Shown piece after piece: positions 40,189 to 49,009 of a stretch of DNA of 64,000 nt; the first letter of the stretch is position 1; every line of letters begins with the position of its first letter. This stretch comes from Bin5 sp022821545 (GTDB taxonomy: Bacteria; Chloroflexota; Anaerolineae; Caldilineales; Caldilineaceae): positions 5,208,001-5,272,000 of the forward strand of contig CAXXLO010000002.1 of NCBI GenBank assembly GCA_963664085.2, written 5' to 3'. Below the pieces are notes generated by a model, which did not search any database, was not told the DNA's origin, and was given only the letters and a program-made list of their open reading frames with translations. The position numbers and the translations under genes were made by a program.

Positions 40189-41211
40189 CTAGCGGGATTG
40201 GGTCAGTTCTGCCACCAGGATGTCGATTTCAGTGTCGGGGTCGGCGCCGGTCTTCATGGCGAAGTCGGACGAAAGGAGCCGGTCGAGAATGCCTTCCAGT
40301 TGCGGGAGGGCATAGTTGCGGCTCTGGGCCATTGCTTTCTTAACGGGAAAGGGTCTCTCGTCGACGCGGCTTGCGACATCGTATTCGTTTCCGGGACCGC
40401 GGGAGGTCTCATCCTTGACTTTGATCATAATGCGGTACTGGCGGCTAATCATTGTCAGAAGGTAGAAGGGGTTGGCGTCGTTGCGGCGCAGCGCGTAAAG
40501 GGCTCGCATCGCCTTGCGTCCATCACGCTGGCCGATGGCGTCGGTCAGGTCCCAGATGAGGGCTTCGCTGGTGTCGCTTACGAGGCGCTGCACGTCGTCC
40601 GGCGTGATGGAGCGGCCGGCAGCGTAGGAGCGCAGCTTGTCGAGCTCCAGGGTCAGGCGGCGGAGGTCGGCGCCAACGAAGGTAGCCAACATCTGCACAG
40701 CCTGGCCCTCGATTTCGATCCCATCCCGGCGGGCGGTATTGGCGATCCAGGCGGGCAGGGCGCGGGCGTTGGGCGTGTTCAGTTCATCAATCGCCAGGAG
40801 CCCGTCCTTCCTCAGTTGGTCGAGACCGGCGAGGCCGTCCAGACCTCTCCAGATCGCGCGCCGCTTGTCCAATTTGTCGTCGATGAAGACGAGATCATTT
40901 GAGATGCCTGGATCGGCGAGCGCTTCCAGGATCTGGCGCGCCTCTGCCTGCGCGGCGGTGTTGGGAGACTTGGCCGTGCCCAGACGGGACTCGAGAAGGG
41001 CGAGGTAGCCGCGTACGATGACCAGGCGCCGGTCGGCGAGGAATGGCAGAGCGCCGGCATGATGGAGAATTTCGCTTGCGTCGGAACGGACGCCGTCAAG
41101 TTCGGCGATGTTGAGAGGGGCCATTTCCGGATCGCCGAGGGCCTGTTTCAACTGGCCGAGGCGCTGCCCCAAGAGAAACTCATCGGGCGCGAGGAACAGA
41201 TAGTTTGACAA
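40189..41211 (-). CDS. holA: DNA polymerase III subunit delta
   Basis: This 340-residue clamp-loader subunit opens the sliding clamp. It has the AAA+-like N-terminal domain without a nucleotide site (YLFLAPDEFLLGQRLGQLKQ, PFLADRRLVIVRGYLALL) and middle domain FVGADLRRLTLELDKLRSYA. The conserved YALRRNDANPFYLLTMISRQYRIMIKVKDE collar region follows, with YALPQLEGILDRLLSSDFAMKTG at the end. These are standard HolA landmarks and length. The initiation codon appears to be TTG (41211). The position in an operon with transketolase is not functionally informative. Confidence 0.92.
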   Translation of the reverse strand: MSNYLFLAPDEFLLGQRLGQLKQALGDPEMAPLNIAELDGVRSDASEILHHAGALPFLADRRLVIVRGYLALLESRLGTAKSPNTAAQAEARQILEALADPGISNDLVFIDDKLDKRRAIWRGLDGLAGLDQLRKDGLLAIDELNTPNARALPAWIANTARRDGIEIEGQAVQMLATFVGADLRRLTLELDKLRSYAAGRSITPDDVQRLVSDTSEALIWDLTDAIGQRDGRKAMRALYALRRNDANPFYLLTMISRQYRIMIKVKDETSRGPGNEYDVASRVDERPFPVKKAMAQSRNYALPQLEGILDRLLSSDFAMKTGADPDTEIDILVAELTQSR

Positions 41212-41244
41212 TTCGCTACCAATCTCGGAGACGGCGGCCCCCGG

Positions 41245-41841
41245 TCATTGCGGTTCTGCGAAGGTGACGCGATGGGCCTGGCCACGCTTCAAAGGGACGA
41301 CCTGGGCCAGCACGCGATCGCCGATATTCGTTAAGGTAGTCAGACGCTGCAAACGCATTCCCAGCGGTGTTGAAACCAGGAGGGCAAGCGTCATCAGTCC
41401 AGCTGTCACTGTCATTCTGTCGAGGAGCGACCTGCCGCTGCCGGGCCGGCGTCGGATTAGGGACTCCGCGCGTGCGGCTGGATTTCCGTCCTCACCCGAG
41501 GGGAATGTCCCTGCAAGCGGGTGATGCTGCGGACTCCGCCATTCCAGGCTGCCGAGAAATGCGGCTGCGGTCACCAGGAGGATGCTGGCGGTCAGGTTCG
41601 TGCCGCAGTTGGGATGAAAGGCCAGCTCCTCTTCCCCATCCTGAAGACGCTGGATCGCCTCGCAAACGGCCTCTTCGATCGCTTCGCTGGACAGCTGCCC
41701 GTAGAGCGTAAAGCCCCAGGGGTCGCTCATGCCGGCGAAGACGCGGCGGGGAAAACGGGCCGCCAGCAGATGTATGGTGGCGTGTTCGATGGCGTGATGT
41801 TGCCGGGTCTGCTGGAGGACGGCGGACAAGGCCCCTAGCAT
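41245..41841 (-). CDS. DUF6391-like membrane protein with HxxEH motif
   Basis: This 198-residue protein is probably DUF6391. The N-terminal segment RQHHAIEHATIHLLAARF contains H-A-I-E-H, formally an HxxEH zinc-type motif, and FHPNCGTNLTASILLV supplies conserved His/Cys and a first membrane helix. A second helix is MTVTAGLMTLALLVSTPLGMR, and a conserved basic tail follows. Function is unknown; a membrane metal site or protease is a possibility based only on the motif. It starts 6 bases after the transketolase stop. Confidence 0.65.
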   Translation of the reverse strand: MLGALSAVLQQTRQHHAIEHATIHLLAARFPRRVFAGMSDPWGFTLYGQLSSEAIEEAVCEAIQRLQDGEEELAFHPNCGTNLTASILLVTAAAFLGSLEWRSPQHHPLAGTFPSGEDGNPAARAESLIRRRPGSGRSLLDRMTVTAGLMTLALLVSTPLGMRLQRLTTLTNIGDRVLAQVVPLKRGQAHRVTFAEPQ

Positions 41842-41847
41842 AGGCGG

Positions 41848-43920
41848 CTACGCCTCCAGGAGTGTCTGCGCGGCGCCGATGACGGCGTCAACGGTCAGGC
41901 CTAATTTGGCGTAGACATCCTGCTGGGGCGCGCTGGCGCCGAAGCGGTTGAGGCCGATGACGGCGCCGCGGGCGGGGTCGTTGCCGACCCAGCGTTCCCA
42001 GCCTTGGGTGACGCCGGCTTCGATGGAGAGCTTCTTGGCGTTTGAAGGCAGCACCTCTTGCTGGTAGGCGGGCGTCTGCGCGGCAAAGAGCTCCCAACTG
42101 GGCAGGCTCACGACGCGCACGGAGGCGCCGTTATCGGCGAGAGTCTGGGCGGCGGCGTAGGCGAACTCCAGTTCGCTGCCTGAGGAGACGAGGGCCAGCT
42201 CGGGCGCGGCGCCGTTTGCTCCGTTGCTCTGGTAGAAGACATATCCGCCCTGGGCCGCGCCGTCGACCGCGGCGACACCTGCGGCGTTGCGATCGTAAAC
42301 GGGCAGATTCTGGCGTGAAAAGATGAGCGCAGTGGGGCCGCTCCTGTTTTGCAGAGCAGCTTTCCAGGCCTGCGCCACCTCGTTGGCGTCGGCAGGGCGG
42401 ATGACGGTGAGGTTGGGAATAGCACGCAGGGCCGCCACCTGTTCGACGGGCTGATGGGTGGGGCCGTCCTCGCCGACGCCGATGCTGTCGTGGGTAAAGA
42501 TGAAGATTGCAGGCACACCCATGAGAGCGGCCAGACGGATGCTGGCGCGCATGTAGTCGCTGAAGACGAGGAAGGTTCCCCCGTAGGGAATGACGCCGCC
42601 GTGTAAGGCCATGCCGTTGAGGACGGCGCCCATGCCGTGTTCGCGAACGCCAAATCGGAAGTTGCGCCCGCTGTAGGAATCGGGTTGAAAGTCGGGGCTG
42701 CCGCTGATGATCGTCTTATTGCTGGGCGCGAGGTCGGCGCTGCCGCCGATGAGATTGGTGATGACGGGCGCGAGGGCGTTGAGAGTATCGCCGCTGGCGT
42801 TGCGGGTGGCCTGGCTGCCGCCGGAGTCGAAAGTGGGCAGGGCCTCCTCCCAACCGTCGGGGAGCTGTCCCTGCAGCATCGCGCCCAGCTGAGCGGCCAG
42901 ATCCGGATGGGCGGCGGCGTAGGCATCCCACTGGGCCCGGTCGTCGGTCTCAAGCCTCTTGCCGCGCGCGACGGCTTGGAGGCAGAAGTCACGGACTGCC
43001 TCGGGCATATAGAAAGTGGGGTCCTGCGGCCACTCGAGGTTGGCCTTGGTCTGGGCGACCTCGTCGTCGGGGAGCGCGTCGCTGTGCATATCGGGCTCGC
43101 CCTGTTTGGGGGCGCCGAAGCCGATGACGGTAGTGCAGCCGATGAGGCTGGGCCGGGGATCCTGTTTGGCGGCGGCAATGGCGGTGTCAACGGCGGCGCT
43201 GTCCATGCCGTCCACTTTGAGGACGTGCCAGCCGTAGGCCTCGAAGCGCTGGTACTGGTCCTCGGTAAAGGCCAGGTCGGTGTAGCCGTCGATGGTGACG
43301 CGGTTGTCGTCGTAAAGGTAGATCAGTTTGCCGAGTCGAAGATGACCGGCAAGGCTGGCCGCTTCCTGGGCGACGCCCTCCATCAGGTCGCCGTCACTGA
43401 CGATGGCGTAGATGTGGTGTGAAATGACGTCGTGACCGGGGCGGTTAAAGTTTGCGGCGAGCCACTGTTCGGCGATAGCCATGCCGACGCCGTTGGCGAA
43501 GCCCTGGCCGAGCGGTCCTGTGGTCGTCTCTACCCCGGGTGCGTGCCCGTATTCGGGGTGGCCGGGGGTCATGCTGCCGTACTGGCGGAAGTTCTTGAGC
43601 TCCTGCAGGGGGAGATCGTAGCCGGTCAGGTGGAGCAAGGAATAGAGGAGCATGGAGCCGTGGCCGGCGCTGAGGATGAAGCGGTCACGGTTGTGCCAGT
43701 CGGGGTTGGCCGGATTGTAGCGCAGATGTCTGCGCCAGAGCGTCAAGGCGGCCGTAGCCATGCCCATGGGCAGGCCGGCGTGTCCCGAGTTGGCGGCCTG
43801 GACGGCGTCAAGCGCGAGCATGCGAATGGTGTTGACTACATTTTCTTCCAGATCCGGATCGATTGTGGGGCTTTCGAAAGGCAGGGACGCGGCGCCCTGG
43901 CCGTTGGTGTTGTGTGACAT
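41848..43920 (-). CDS. tkt: Transketolase
   Basis: This full-length 690-residue thiamine-diphosphate enzyme exchanges two-carbon units in the pentose phosphate pathway. Marks are ANSGHAGLPMGMA, FILSAGHGSMLLYSLLHLTGYD, GHPEYGHAPGVETTTGPLGQGFANGVG, and the ThDP motif VSDGDLMEGVAQEAASLAG through LIYLYDDNRVTIDG. FGVREHGMGAVLNGMALHGG, THDSIGVGEDGPTHQPVEQ and the C-terminal GVTQGWERWVG also match. It heads a run of ten closely spaced minus-strand genes and has a TATAAT promoter about 82 bases upstream. Confidence 0.96.
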   Translation of the reverse strand: MSHNTNGQGAASLPFESPTIDPDLEENVVNTIRMLALDAVQAANSGHAGLPMGMATAALTLWRRHLRYNPANPDWHNRDRFILSAGHGSMLLYSLLHLTGYDLPLQELKNFRQYGSMTPGHPEYGHAPGVETTTGPLGQGFANGVGMAIAEQWLAANFNRPGHDVISHHIYAIVSDGDLMEGVAQEAASLAGHLRLGKLIYLYDDNRVTIDGYTDLAFTEDQYQRFEAYGWHVLKVDGMDSAAVDTAIAAAKQDPRPSLIGCTTVIGFGAPKQGEPDMHSDALPDDEVAQTKANLEWPQDPTFYMPEAVRDFCLQAVARGKRLETDDRAQWDAYAAAHPDLAAQLGAMLQGQLPDGWEEALPTFDSGGSQATRNASGDTLNALAPVITNLIGGSADLAPSNKTIISGSPDFQPDSYSGRNFRFGVREHGMGAVLNGMALHGGVIPYGGTFLVFSDYMRASIRLAALMGVPAIFIFTHDSIGVGEDGPTHQPVEQVAALRAIPNLTVIRPADANEVAQAWKAALQNRSGPTALIFSRQNLPVYDRNAAGVAAVDGAAQGGYVFYQSNGANGAAPELALVSSGSELEFAYAAAQTLADNGASVRVVSLPSWELFAAQTPAYQQEVLPSNAKKLSIEAGVTQGWERWVGNDPARGAVIGLNRFGASAPQQDVYAKLGLTVDAVIGAAQTLLEA

Positions 43921-44001
43921 CGGTGGCAGATTCCTTAGCGTGAATAGTAGCTGTCAGTCGGCGGCGCGTTAAGAATATATTGGCCGCAAAGTATAGATCG
44001 G

Positions 44002-44030
44002 ATTATAACGCGATCTCAGGTAGATCGAAA
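44002..44030 (-). promoter_or_regulatory. Promoter of the transketolase operon
   Basis: On the minus strand TTTCGA (44030-44025), a 17-base spacer and a perfect TATAAT (44007-44002) precede tkt by about 82 bases. A second -10-like TATACT lies at 43995-43990. The promoter lies within the remains of the ABC exporter fragment. Confidence 0.5.
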
Positions 44031-44188
44031 GACTGTGCCTTGTACAGGTCATGGAATAGACCGCGAAGGGTCAACAGTTCTTCGCGGCTGCCCGTTTCGA
44101 CGATGCGGCCCTAGTCGACAACCAGGATCCTGTCGGCGTTGAGGATTGTTGACAAGCGATGGTCGACGAGGAGCGTAATCCTGGGGAT
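44003..44188 (-). pseudogene. Remnant of an ABC exporter (MsbA-type) ATPase C-terminus
   Basis: About 60 codons encode the end of an ABC exporter nucleotide-binding domain: RITLLVDHRLSTILNADRIL (H-loop, normally A-H-R-L-S-T), then VVD, an in-frame TAG at 44111-44113 where Gln or another residue is expected, then GRIVETGSREELLTLRGLF and HDLYKAQSF to a natural stop at 44003. Walker A, signature and membrane domains are absent. It is a 3' gene relic left by deletion, further inactivated by the amber codon. Confidence 0.85.
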
Positions 44189-44205
44189 CTGCTTTTTCAG
44201 CTCCC

Positions 44206-44560
44206 CCTTGATGGGGAAGTATAGGCGCGGTCGCCAGTGAGGGCACACACAAGGGGCGCCCCTACCTTCCCCTGTTACAAGAACATGGTTTGGTACTTCA
44301 GACACATTGGATAGAATGGATGATGAAGTCAGGATTGCTTCATAGCGGCCACATTGTTTTGACCCACTCGACAAAGGTTGTCATCTCCGCCTTTTTGGTA
44401 TTCGAATCGCACAAGTGGCGAATCGTCAGCACCACAGCAACTTGATGTGTTGGCCGATTGGCAACAGGCAAGTGAGGCGCGTTGCGTCCCCCTGTTGGCC
44501 GCCTGTGCTTGGGTTGTCGTGGAAGCGAACGATTTTGTCCATGCCATCAGGGGGAACCTC
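44206..44560. other. Non-coding stretch after the exporter relic
   Basis: This region of about 355 bases lies between the ABC relic and the membrane-anchored protein gene. Apart from the palindromic element at 44225-44266 nothing recognisable is present. It may be further decayed exporter sequence. Confidence 0.5.
44225..44266. repeat. Palindromic GC-rich intergenic repeat-like element
   Basis: The segment holds the 12-base perfect palindrome AGGGGCGCCCCT (44252-44263) preceded by GGGCACACACA. It resembles the short palindromic repeats of the type G-T-A-G-G-G-G-C-G-C-C-C-C that occur in many copies in some bacterial genomes. Only one clear copy is seen here. Confidence 0.4.
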
Positions 44561-45091
44561 ATGGATTCACAACAGCAGCAGCCGGAGTTTAGCGTAGGAC
44601 AGAAGGCGAATTGGGGGAAAGCCATCTTGCTCTCGCTGGGGCTGATTGCACTCCTGTCGCTTGGAACTTACATCAACCTTACCCAGGAGAACCTCCGCGA
44701 CTCCTCGGCTGCTGATGCCTCTTCAAGTGATGAGTCTACGCCGACACCTGAGCCAACCCGTACGTTAGGGGAATGGAGGAGTGAGGCCGAGACAATCCCC
44801 TATGACACCCTCTTGAGCGATGCCGATGAGAACGAAGGCAAGACTGTCTACTTTCGCGGACAGGTAGGGCACATAGCCTCGGAGACCGAAAGTTATGTTG
44901 AGATGTGGGTGTATGTCGCGCTTGACGATCGGACCGACAGTTGGGGTGAGGACCAGGTGGTGCTGCATTACCGCGACATGCCGGCACCAGTTCTTGTGGA
45001 CGACATAGTTTCCTTTGTGGCTGTCATGGACGGTATTGATCCCGTTCATCACGTACCAGAACTAACCGTAAAGGCATTGGAGGTCGAATAG
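44561..45091 (+). CDS. Membrane-anchored protein with possible OB-fold-like domain
   Basis: This 176-residue protein has a Gln-rich cytoplasmic N-terminus (MDSQQQQPEF), one membrane helix AILLSLGLIALLSLGTYINL at about 26-45, and an acidic Ser/Thr/Pro linker. An extracytoplasmic domain of about 100 residues follows: NEGKTVYFRGQVGHI, VVLHYRDMPAPVLVDDIVSF and PELTVKALEVE. The beta-rich pattern (modified K-x-V-x-x-x-G-x-V start) recalls tRNA_anti-like/OB-fold lipoprotein domains. The ATG at 44561 follows GGGGGAA; the open frame extends further upstream without coding character. The real function is unknown. Confidence 0.6.
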   Translation: MDSQQQQPEFSVGQKANWGKAILLSLGLIALLSLGTYINLTQENLRDSSAADASSSDESTPTPEPTRTLGEWRSEAETIPYDTLLSDADENEGKTVYFRGQVGHIASETESYVEMWVYVALDDRTDSWGEDQVVLHYRDMPAPVLVDDIVSFVAVMDGIDPVHHVPELTVKALEVE

Positions 45092-45494
45092 ACGGAAGTG
45101 AAGTGGGCCCCATAAACTGGAGGCAGAGCGCCCCGATCAATAGCGGCTAATCGTCTCGGCAAGGGCCCTCCAATACTCTTCAACATCTCCAGACCCGACA
45201 GTCCCCACCGCGCGAAACCACCAAGTTTACCCTCAACTGTCAGAAGTCTCGTTATAAACTTTCTGATCAGCTTCTCCTATCCATGCGTTCGCAGCTAGAA
45301 AAGCAGGTTGTCCCTTCCGGAGGGGAGATGGATGACAGGCAACGTCCAGGGCGATAGCTTGCTCTCGAGCCTGGCTTGCGCTGGCAGGTTTGTAAGTGTG
45401 CCGAGGGGCATTGCGGCGGAAATCCCCCCGCACGCGGGAGGACCGAAGGCCCGACCGCCCAGGAAACCGAGAAGAGAGTGAAGAGGAGCGAGGG
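45092..45494. other. Intergenic region, no gene seen
   Basis: These 403 bases lie between convergent genes. No coding frame of credible composition, RNA gene or strong terminator stands out. Confidence 0.5.
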
Positions 45495-46370
45495 CTATCC
45501 CTTCAAGCCGCTGATGGCGATGCCCTGGATGAAGTAGCGTTGGGCGACAAAGAAGACGAAGATGACGGGAATGATCATCATAGTGGAGGCGGCCATCAGG
45601 AGGTCCCAGCGGGTGCGGCCGGCGAAGGCGGTGCGGAACATGGCGAGACCAAGAGCGACTGTGAACTTGTTGGGGTCTTTGGCGAGGTAGAGGAGAGGGC
45701 CCATGAAGTCGTTCCAGGTGCCGATGAAGGTGAAGATGGCGATGGTGGCGAGGGCGGGTTTGGCGAGGGGCAGCATGATGCGCCAATAGATGGTTATTTC
45801 GCTGGCGCCGTCAATGTAGGCGGCGTCGGCGAGCTCGGCGGGGAGAGTGCGGAAGAACTGGCGCAGGAGGAAGATGTTGAAGGCGCCGCCGCCGAAGAAA
45901 AAAGGCACGGTAAGGGGCAGGATGGTGTTGACCCAGCCGATGCGGCTGAAGATGACGAACTGGGGAATCATGGTGACGATTCCGGGCAGCATGACGGTGG
46001 CGAGCAGGATCGCGAACCAGACGTTGCGGCCGGGAAAGTCGATGCGGGCAAAGCCGTAGGCGCAGAAGGAGGCCGAGACAAGGACTGCGACCTCGTTCAA
46101 CAGCAGGATTACCAGGGTATTGCGAACATAGACGGCAAAGGGCCTGGTCGTCCAAGCGTCGACATAGTTGCTGAATTGGGGGGGATCCGGGATCCATTCG
46201 GGCGGGTAGCGAAAGATAGCGAGTTCCGTCTTGAGGGAACTGGACAGCAGCCAGAGAAAGGGGAGGAACATAACTAAGGCGCCGACGAGCAGGACGGTCC
46301 AGACGAAGATCCGCCAGAAGCGTTCGTTGTCCAGGATCTGGGTTGCGGATGTACGTGTTGATGCGCTCAT
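45495..46370 (-). CDS. Carbohydrate ABC transporter permease (MalG/UgpE type)
   Basis: This 291-residue inner-membrane permease of the CUT1 sugar-transport group has six helices, beginning IFVWTVLLVGALVMFLPFLW and then LLSSSLKTELAIFRYPPEWIP, the usual MalG periplasmic segment. The EAA loop is ELADAAYIDGASEITIYWRI with LPLAKPA. The C-terminus YFIQGIAISGLKG is the family ending. It pairs with the MalF-type permease 78 bases upstream. The ATPase is not encoded here; CUT1 systems often share one MsmK-like ATPase. Confidence 0.93.
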   Translation of the reverse strand: MSASTRTSATQILDNERFWRIFVWTVLLVGALVMFLPFLWLLSSSLKTELAIFRYPPEWIPDPPQFSNYVDAWTTRPFAVYVRNTLVILLLNEVAVLVSASFCAYGFARIDFPGRNVWFAILLATVMLPGIVTMIPQFVIFSRIGWVNTILPLTVPFFFGGGAFNIFLLRQFFRTLPAELADAAYIDGASEITIYWRIMLPLAKPALATIAIFTFIGTWNDFMGPLLYLAKDPNKFTVALGLAMFRTAFAGRTRWDLLMAASTMMIIPVIFVFFVAQRYFIQGIAISGLKG

Positions 46371-46448
46371 CAGGGTTCTGTTGCTTGTTGCGCCGCTTTC
46401 GGTTCGGAGTACGCGCGTCCGGTTCCGGCAGACAGCGAAAGCAGGCGG

Positions 46449-47372
46449 CTAGCTGCCTACATCCTCGTAGTAGACATAGCGGCCTACATATTTGAAGACG
46501 AGCAGGGTAAGTGCAAAGATGAGGAAGAAGAGGACCCACGCCAGCAGGGAGGCGTAACCCATGTCGAAGTACTGAAGGCCGTTGCGATAGATGTAAAGGA
46601 CGTAAAAGAGGGTGGCGTGTTGCGGGCCACCGCCTGTGATGAGGAAGCCGGCGGTAAAGATTTGAAATGAACCGATAATGCCGATGATCAGGTTGAAAAA
46701 GATCACGGGAGACATGAGCGGGATGGTGACGTTGATGAGGCTGGCCCAGCGGCCGGCGCCATCGATTTCGGCGGCCTCGTAGAGCGAGCGCGGGATGCCC
46801 TGAAGGCCGGCGAGGTAGATGACCATGGTGGCGCCGAGGGCCCAGAGGCTCATGAGGATGATGGCGGGCATGGCCCATTCGGGCTCCTGCAGCCAGGCGA
46901 TCTTGGGGAGCCCGATCGAGTCCAGGAGGGCATTGAGAAGACCGAATTCGGTATTGAGCACGAAGCTCCACAGGACAGCGTTGGCGACCGCGGGAACGAT
47001 GCTGGGCAAGTAGTATATGGTGCGGAAGACGGCGATGCTGCGGGTCTTGAAGTTCATGAGGAGGGCGAGGAAGAAGCTCAGAACCAGCCCGACGGGCACG
47101 GAGACGAGGGAGAAGTAGGCGGTCACTTTGAGGGACTGGTAGAAGAGGTCGTCGGCGAACATCTTTTTGAAGTTGCCGAGGCCAATGAAGAAGGGAGGCC
47201 GGATCATGTTCCAGTCGAACATGGTGAGCCAGGCGGCGACGAGAGCGGGGCCGACAAAGAAGAGAAAGAAGCCCAGTATGAACGGTGAGATGAAGAAGTA
47301 GCCGGTGAGGGCGCGGCGCGCGCGGCGTGTGCGCGGCCAGGGCAATTTTGATCGCTGCGCCTCTGCTACCAT
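46449..47372 (-). CDS. Carbohydrate ABC transporter permease (MalF/UgpA type)
   Basis: This 307-residue CUT1 permease starts LTGYFFISPFILGFFLFFVG, followed by MFDWNMIRPPFFIGLGNFKKMF, a typical MalF/UgpA segment. The EAA coupling loop is GIPRSLYEAAEIDGAGRWAS with INVTIPLMSPVIFF, and six membrane helices are seen. It forms the channel with the MalG-type protein. The gene starts 155 bases after the binding-protein stop; that gap contains prominent inverted repeats that could reduce permease expression. Confidence 0.93.
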   Translation of the reverse strand: MVAEAQRSKLPWPRTRRARRALTGYFFISPFILGFFLFFVGPALVAAWLTMFDWNMIRPPFFIGLGNFKKMFADDLFYQSLKVTAYFSLVSVPVGLVLSFFLALLMNFKTRSIAVFRTIYYLPSIVPAVANAVLWSFVLNTEFGLLNALLDSIGLPKIAWLQEPEWAMPAIILMSLWALGATMVIYLAGLQGIPRSLYEAAEIDGAGRWASLINVTIPLMSPVIFFNLIIGIIGSFQIFTAGFLITGGGPQHATLFYVLYIYRNGLQYFDMGYASLLAWVLFFLIFALTLLVFKYVGRYVYYEDVGS

Positions 47373-47388
47373 GACAGTTCTCCGCGAA

Positions 47389-47436
47389 GCTGGCTACAGG
47401 CGCCCCTGGGGGCGTAAGGCAGTACCTGTAGCCAGC
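47389..47436 (-). repeat. Perfect 12-bp inverted repeat between sugar-binding and permease genes
   Basis: GCTGGCTACAGG (47389-47400) and CCTGTAGCCAGC (47425-47436) are perfect complements. Between them CGCCCC-TG-GGGGCG forms a second nested stem, giving a branched hairpin. A further GGCCGG-TT-CCGGCC palindrome lies at 47476-47489. Position matches the malE-malF type of REP element that stabilises binding-protein mRNA. Confidence 0.65.
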
Positions 47437-47527
47437 AGTGCTGCATATGGCACAGGCCAGAAGTCCGGGAAAGCAGGCCGGTTCCGGCCCATTAAATGTC
47501 CCCTACATCTAGGGTGACGCGGGCTGA

Positions 47528-48931
47528 CTAGGACGTGGGACGCGCCTGCTCCGTCTCCATGATCTGGTTTGCTTCGGCTACGGCGGCGGGCAGTACGTCC
47601 TCGGCCCGCACTTCGCCGTTGAAGATCTGGCTGAAGACCGGGTTCAGTGCGGTTTCGGCGGCCTTGACGTAGCCGACCGGCATGGTGAGGTAGTGGCCGT
47701 AGTTGGGCGCGTATTCGGTGACGATCAGTTCATAGCCGGGCGGGTGCTCGGGCGCCACACACCAATCGGCGATTGACTCCTCGGTCATGAGCGCATTCTG
47801 GCTGGGCAGCCAGAGGCCGGAACGGCAGTAGCGCTCCTGGTACCAGGGCGAGGAGAGGAAACGGATCAGCTCCCAGGCCTCGTCCGGGTTTTCGGCATCC
47901 TTGACCACTGTAACCAAGTGCGCTTGCATATCGGTGCCCGGTCGCGTCATCTTGGGCAGGACGGCGGTGCCGATGCCGCCTTCGATCTCCCAGTTCCAGG
48001 AGAGGGCCCAGGAGCCGTCCACCTGGAGGGCGACCTTCTTGGTTTCAAGGAGCTGAGTGCCGCCCATTCCGAGCGCCTCCAAGGCTTCGGTGCGGGGCAT
48101 AACACCGTGAGCGATGCGGAGGTCGGCGATATTCTGCAGGGCCTGCATTGCTTCGGGGCTGTCGAGGACGATCTTCTCGGATTCGGCGTCGATCCAGTCT
48201 GAGCCATTGGATTGGACTGCAGCGTGGAGGGGGATCCACCAGGTGGGCCAGTTGACGCCCCACCGCTCCATATTGTTGGCGTCGAAGTCCGAGTCGCCTG
48301 GGTGATTGCCGTTGACGTCGACTGTCAGGTCGGTGGCGATGGCGAGGAAGTCGTCCCAGCCCCAGGCTTCTTCGGGGTCGTTGCTGGGGGGTTCAACGCC
48401 GAGTTCCTCAAAGAGGGAGACGTTGTAGTAGAAGTGGGGCGCGACCCAGCAGGAGCCGATGCCGTAGCTCTCACCTCGATAGACTTGCCGGTCATCCTCC
48501 TGGGGTTGGATCCAGTAGTCCTCCGCGGAAAATTCGGGATCGGCTTCGATGTAGGAGGTGATAGGGAGAAGAAGACCCAGGTGCGCGAAGGTTCTGTAGA
48601 CGTCGCTCTCGACGCGGGAGGTGTCCGGGGGCGTGCCGGCCACGACCAAGGCCATCAACTGTTCAAGGCGCGAAGTTCCCTGGGCCTGCTGTACCAGAAC
48701 CCACTCGATGTCTGGATTTTCGTCGTGGAAAAGCTCCTGCTCCTCCGGGATGAGGTCGGGGCTGCCGGGCATGCCGAGGAACTCGATCTGGACCCGTTCG
48801 GCGGCCGGCTGTGCTTCACTCATCTCGCCAGTCGCCGCCGGCGCGGCCGGCTGACAGGCGGCAAGGGCTGCTGTGCCCAGGGCGGCGCCGGAGAAGTGCA
48901 GGAATCGTCGTCGGCTGAGCTGCTGATTCAT
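47528..48931 (-). CDS. Sugar ABC transporter substrate-binding lipoprotein (SBP family 1)
   Basis: This 467-residue binding protein begins SRRRFLHFSGAALGTAALAAC. The twin arginine (Tat-type RRRFLHF) plus the lipobox LAAC with Cys at about 26 indicate a Tat-exported lipoprotein. The mature domain is of the family-1 (MalE-like) fold: VQIEFLGMPGSPD, MALVVAGTPPDTSRVES, DLTVDVNGNHPGD, LQVDGSWALSW, and DEAWELIRFLSSPWYQERY near the C-terminus. It delivers an unidentified sugar or glycoside to the two downstream permeases. A TTGAGG-18-TATAAT promoter precedes it. Confidence 0.93.
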   Translation of the reverse strand: MNQQLSRRRFLHFSGAALGTAALAACQPAAPAATGEMSEAQPAAERVQIEFLGMPGSPDLIPEEQELFHDENPDIEWVLVQQAQGTSRLEQLMALVVAGTPPDTSRVESDVYRTFAHLGLLLPITSYIEADPEFSAEDYWIQPQEDDRQVYRGESYGIGSCWVAPHFYYNVSLFEELGVEPPSNDPEEAWGWDDFLAIATDLTVDVNGNHPGDSDFDANNMERWGVNWPTWWIPLHAAVQSNGSDWIDAESEKIVLDSPEAMQALQNIADLRIAHGVMPRTEALEALGMGGTQLLETKKVALQVDGSWALSWNWEIEGGIGTAVLPKMTRPGTDMQAHLVTVVKDAENPDEAWELIRFLSSPWYQERYCRSGLWLPSQNALMTEESIADWCVAPEHPPGYELIVTEYAPNYGHYLTMPVGYVKAAETALNPVFSQIFNGEVRAEDVLPAAVAEANQIMETEQARPTS

Positions 48932-49009
48932 TGATCGTCTCCTTGGCTTTCTGCTGAGTTGATTCGAGTGTGACGAGAGATTGGCCTTTCAGGTTGGGGT
49001 TACGTTGGG

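Noticed and set aside
44378..44560. N-terminal extension of the membrane-anchored protein
   Set aside because: The 61 extra codons have no coding character, and a ribosome site (GGGGGAA) lies before the ATG at 44561.
45092..45494. Short minus-strand frame at 45233-45433 as a gene
   Set aside because: No ribosome site, no recognisable motif and unusual composition.
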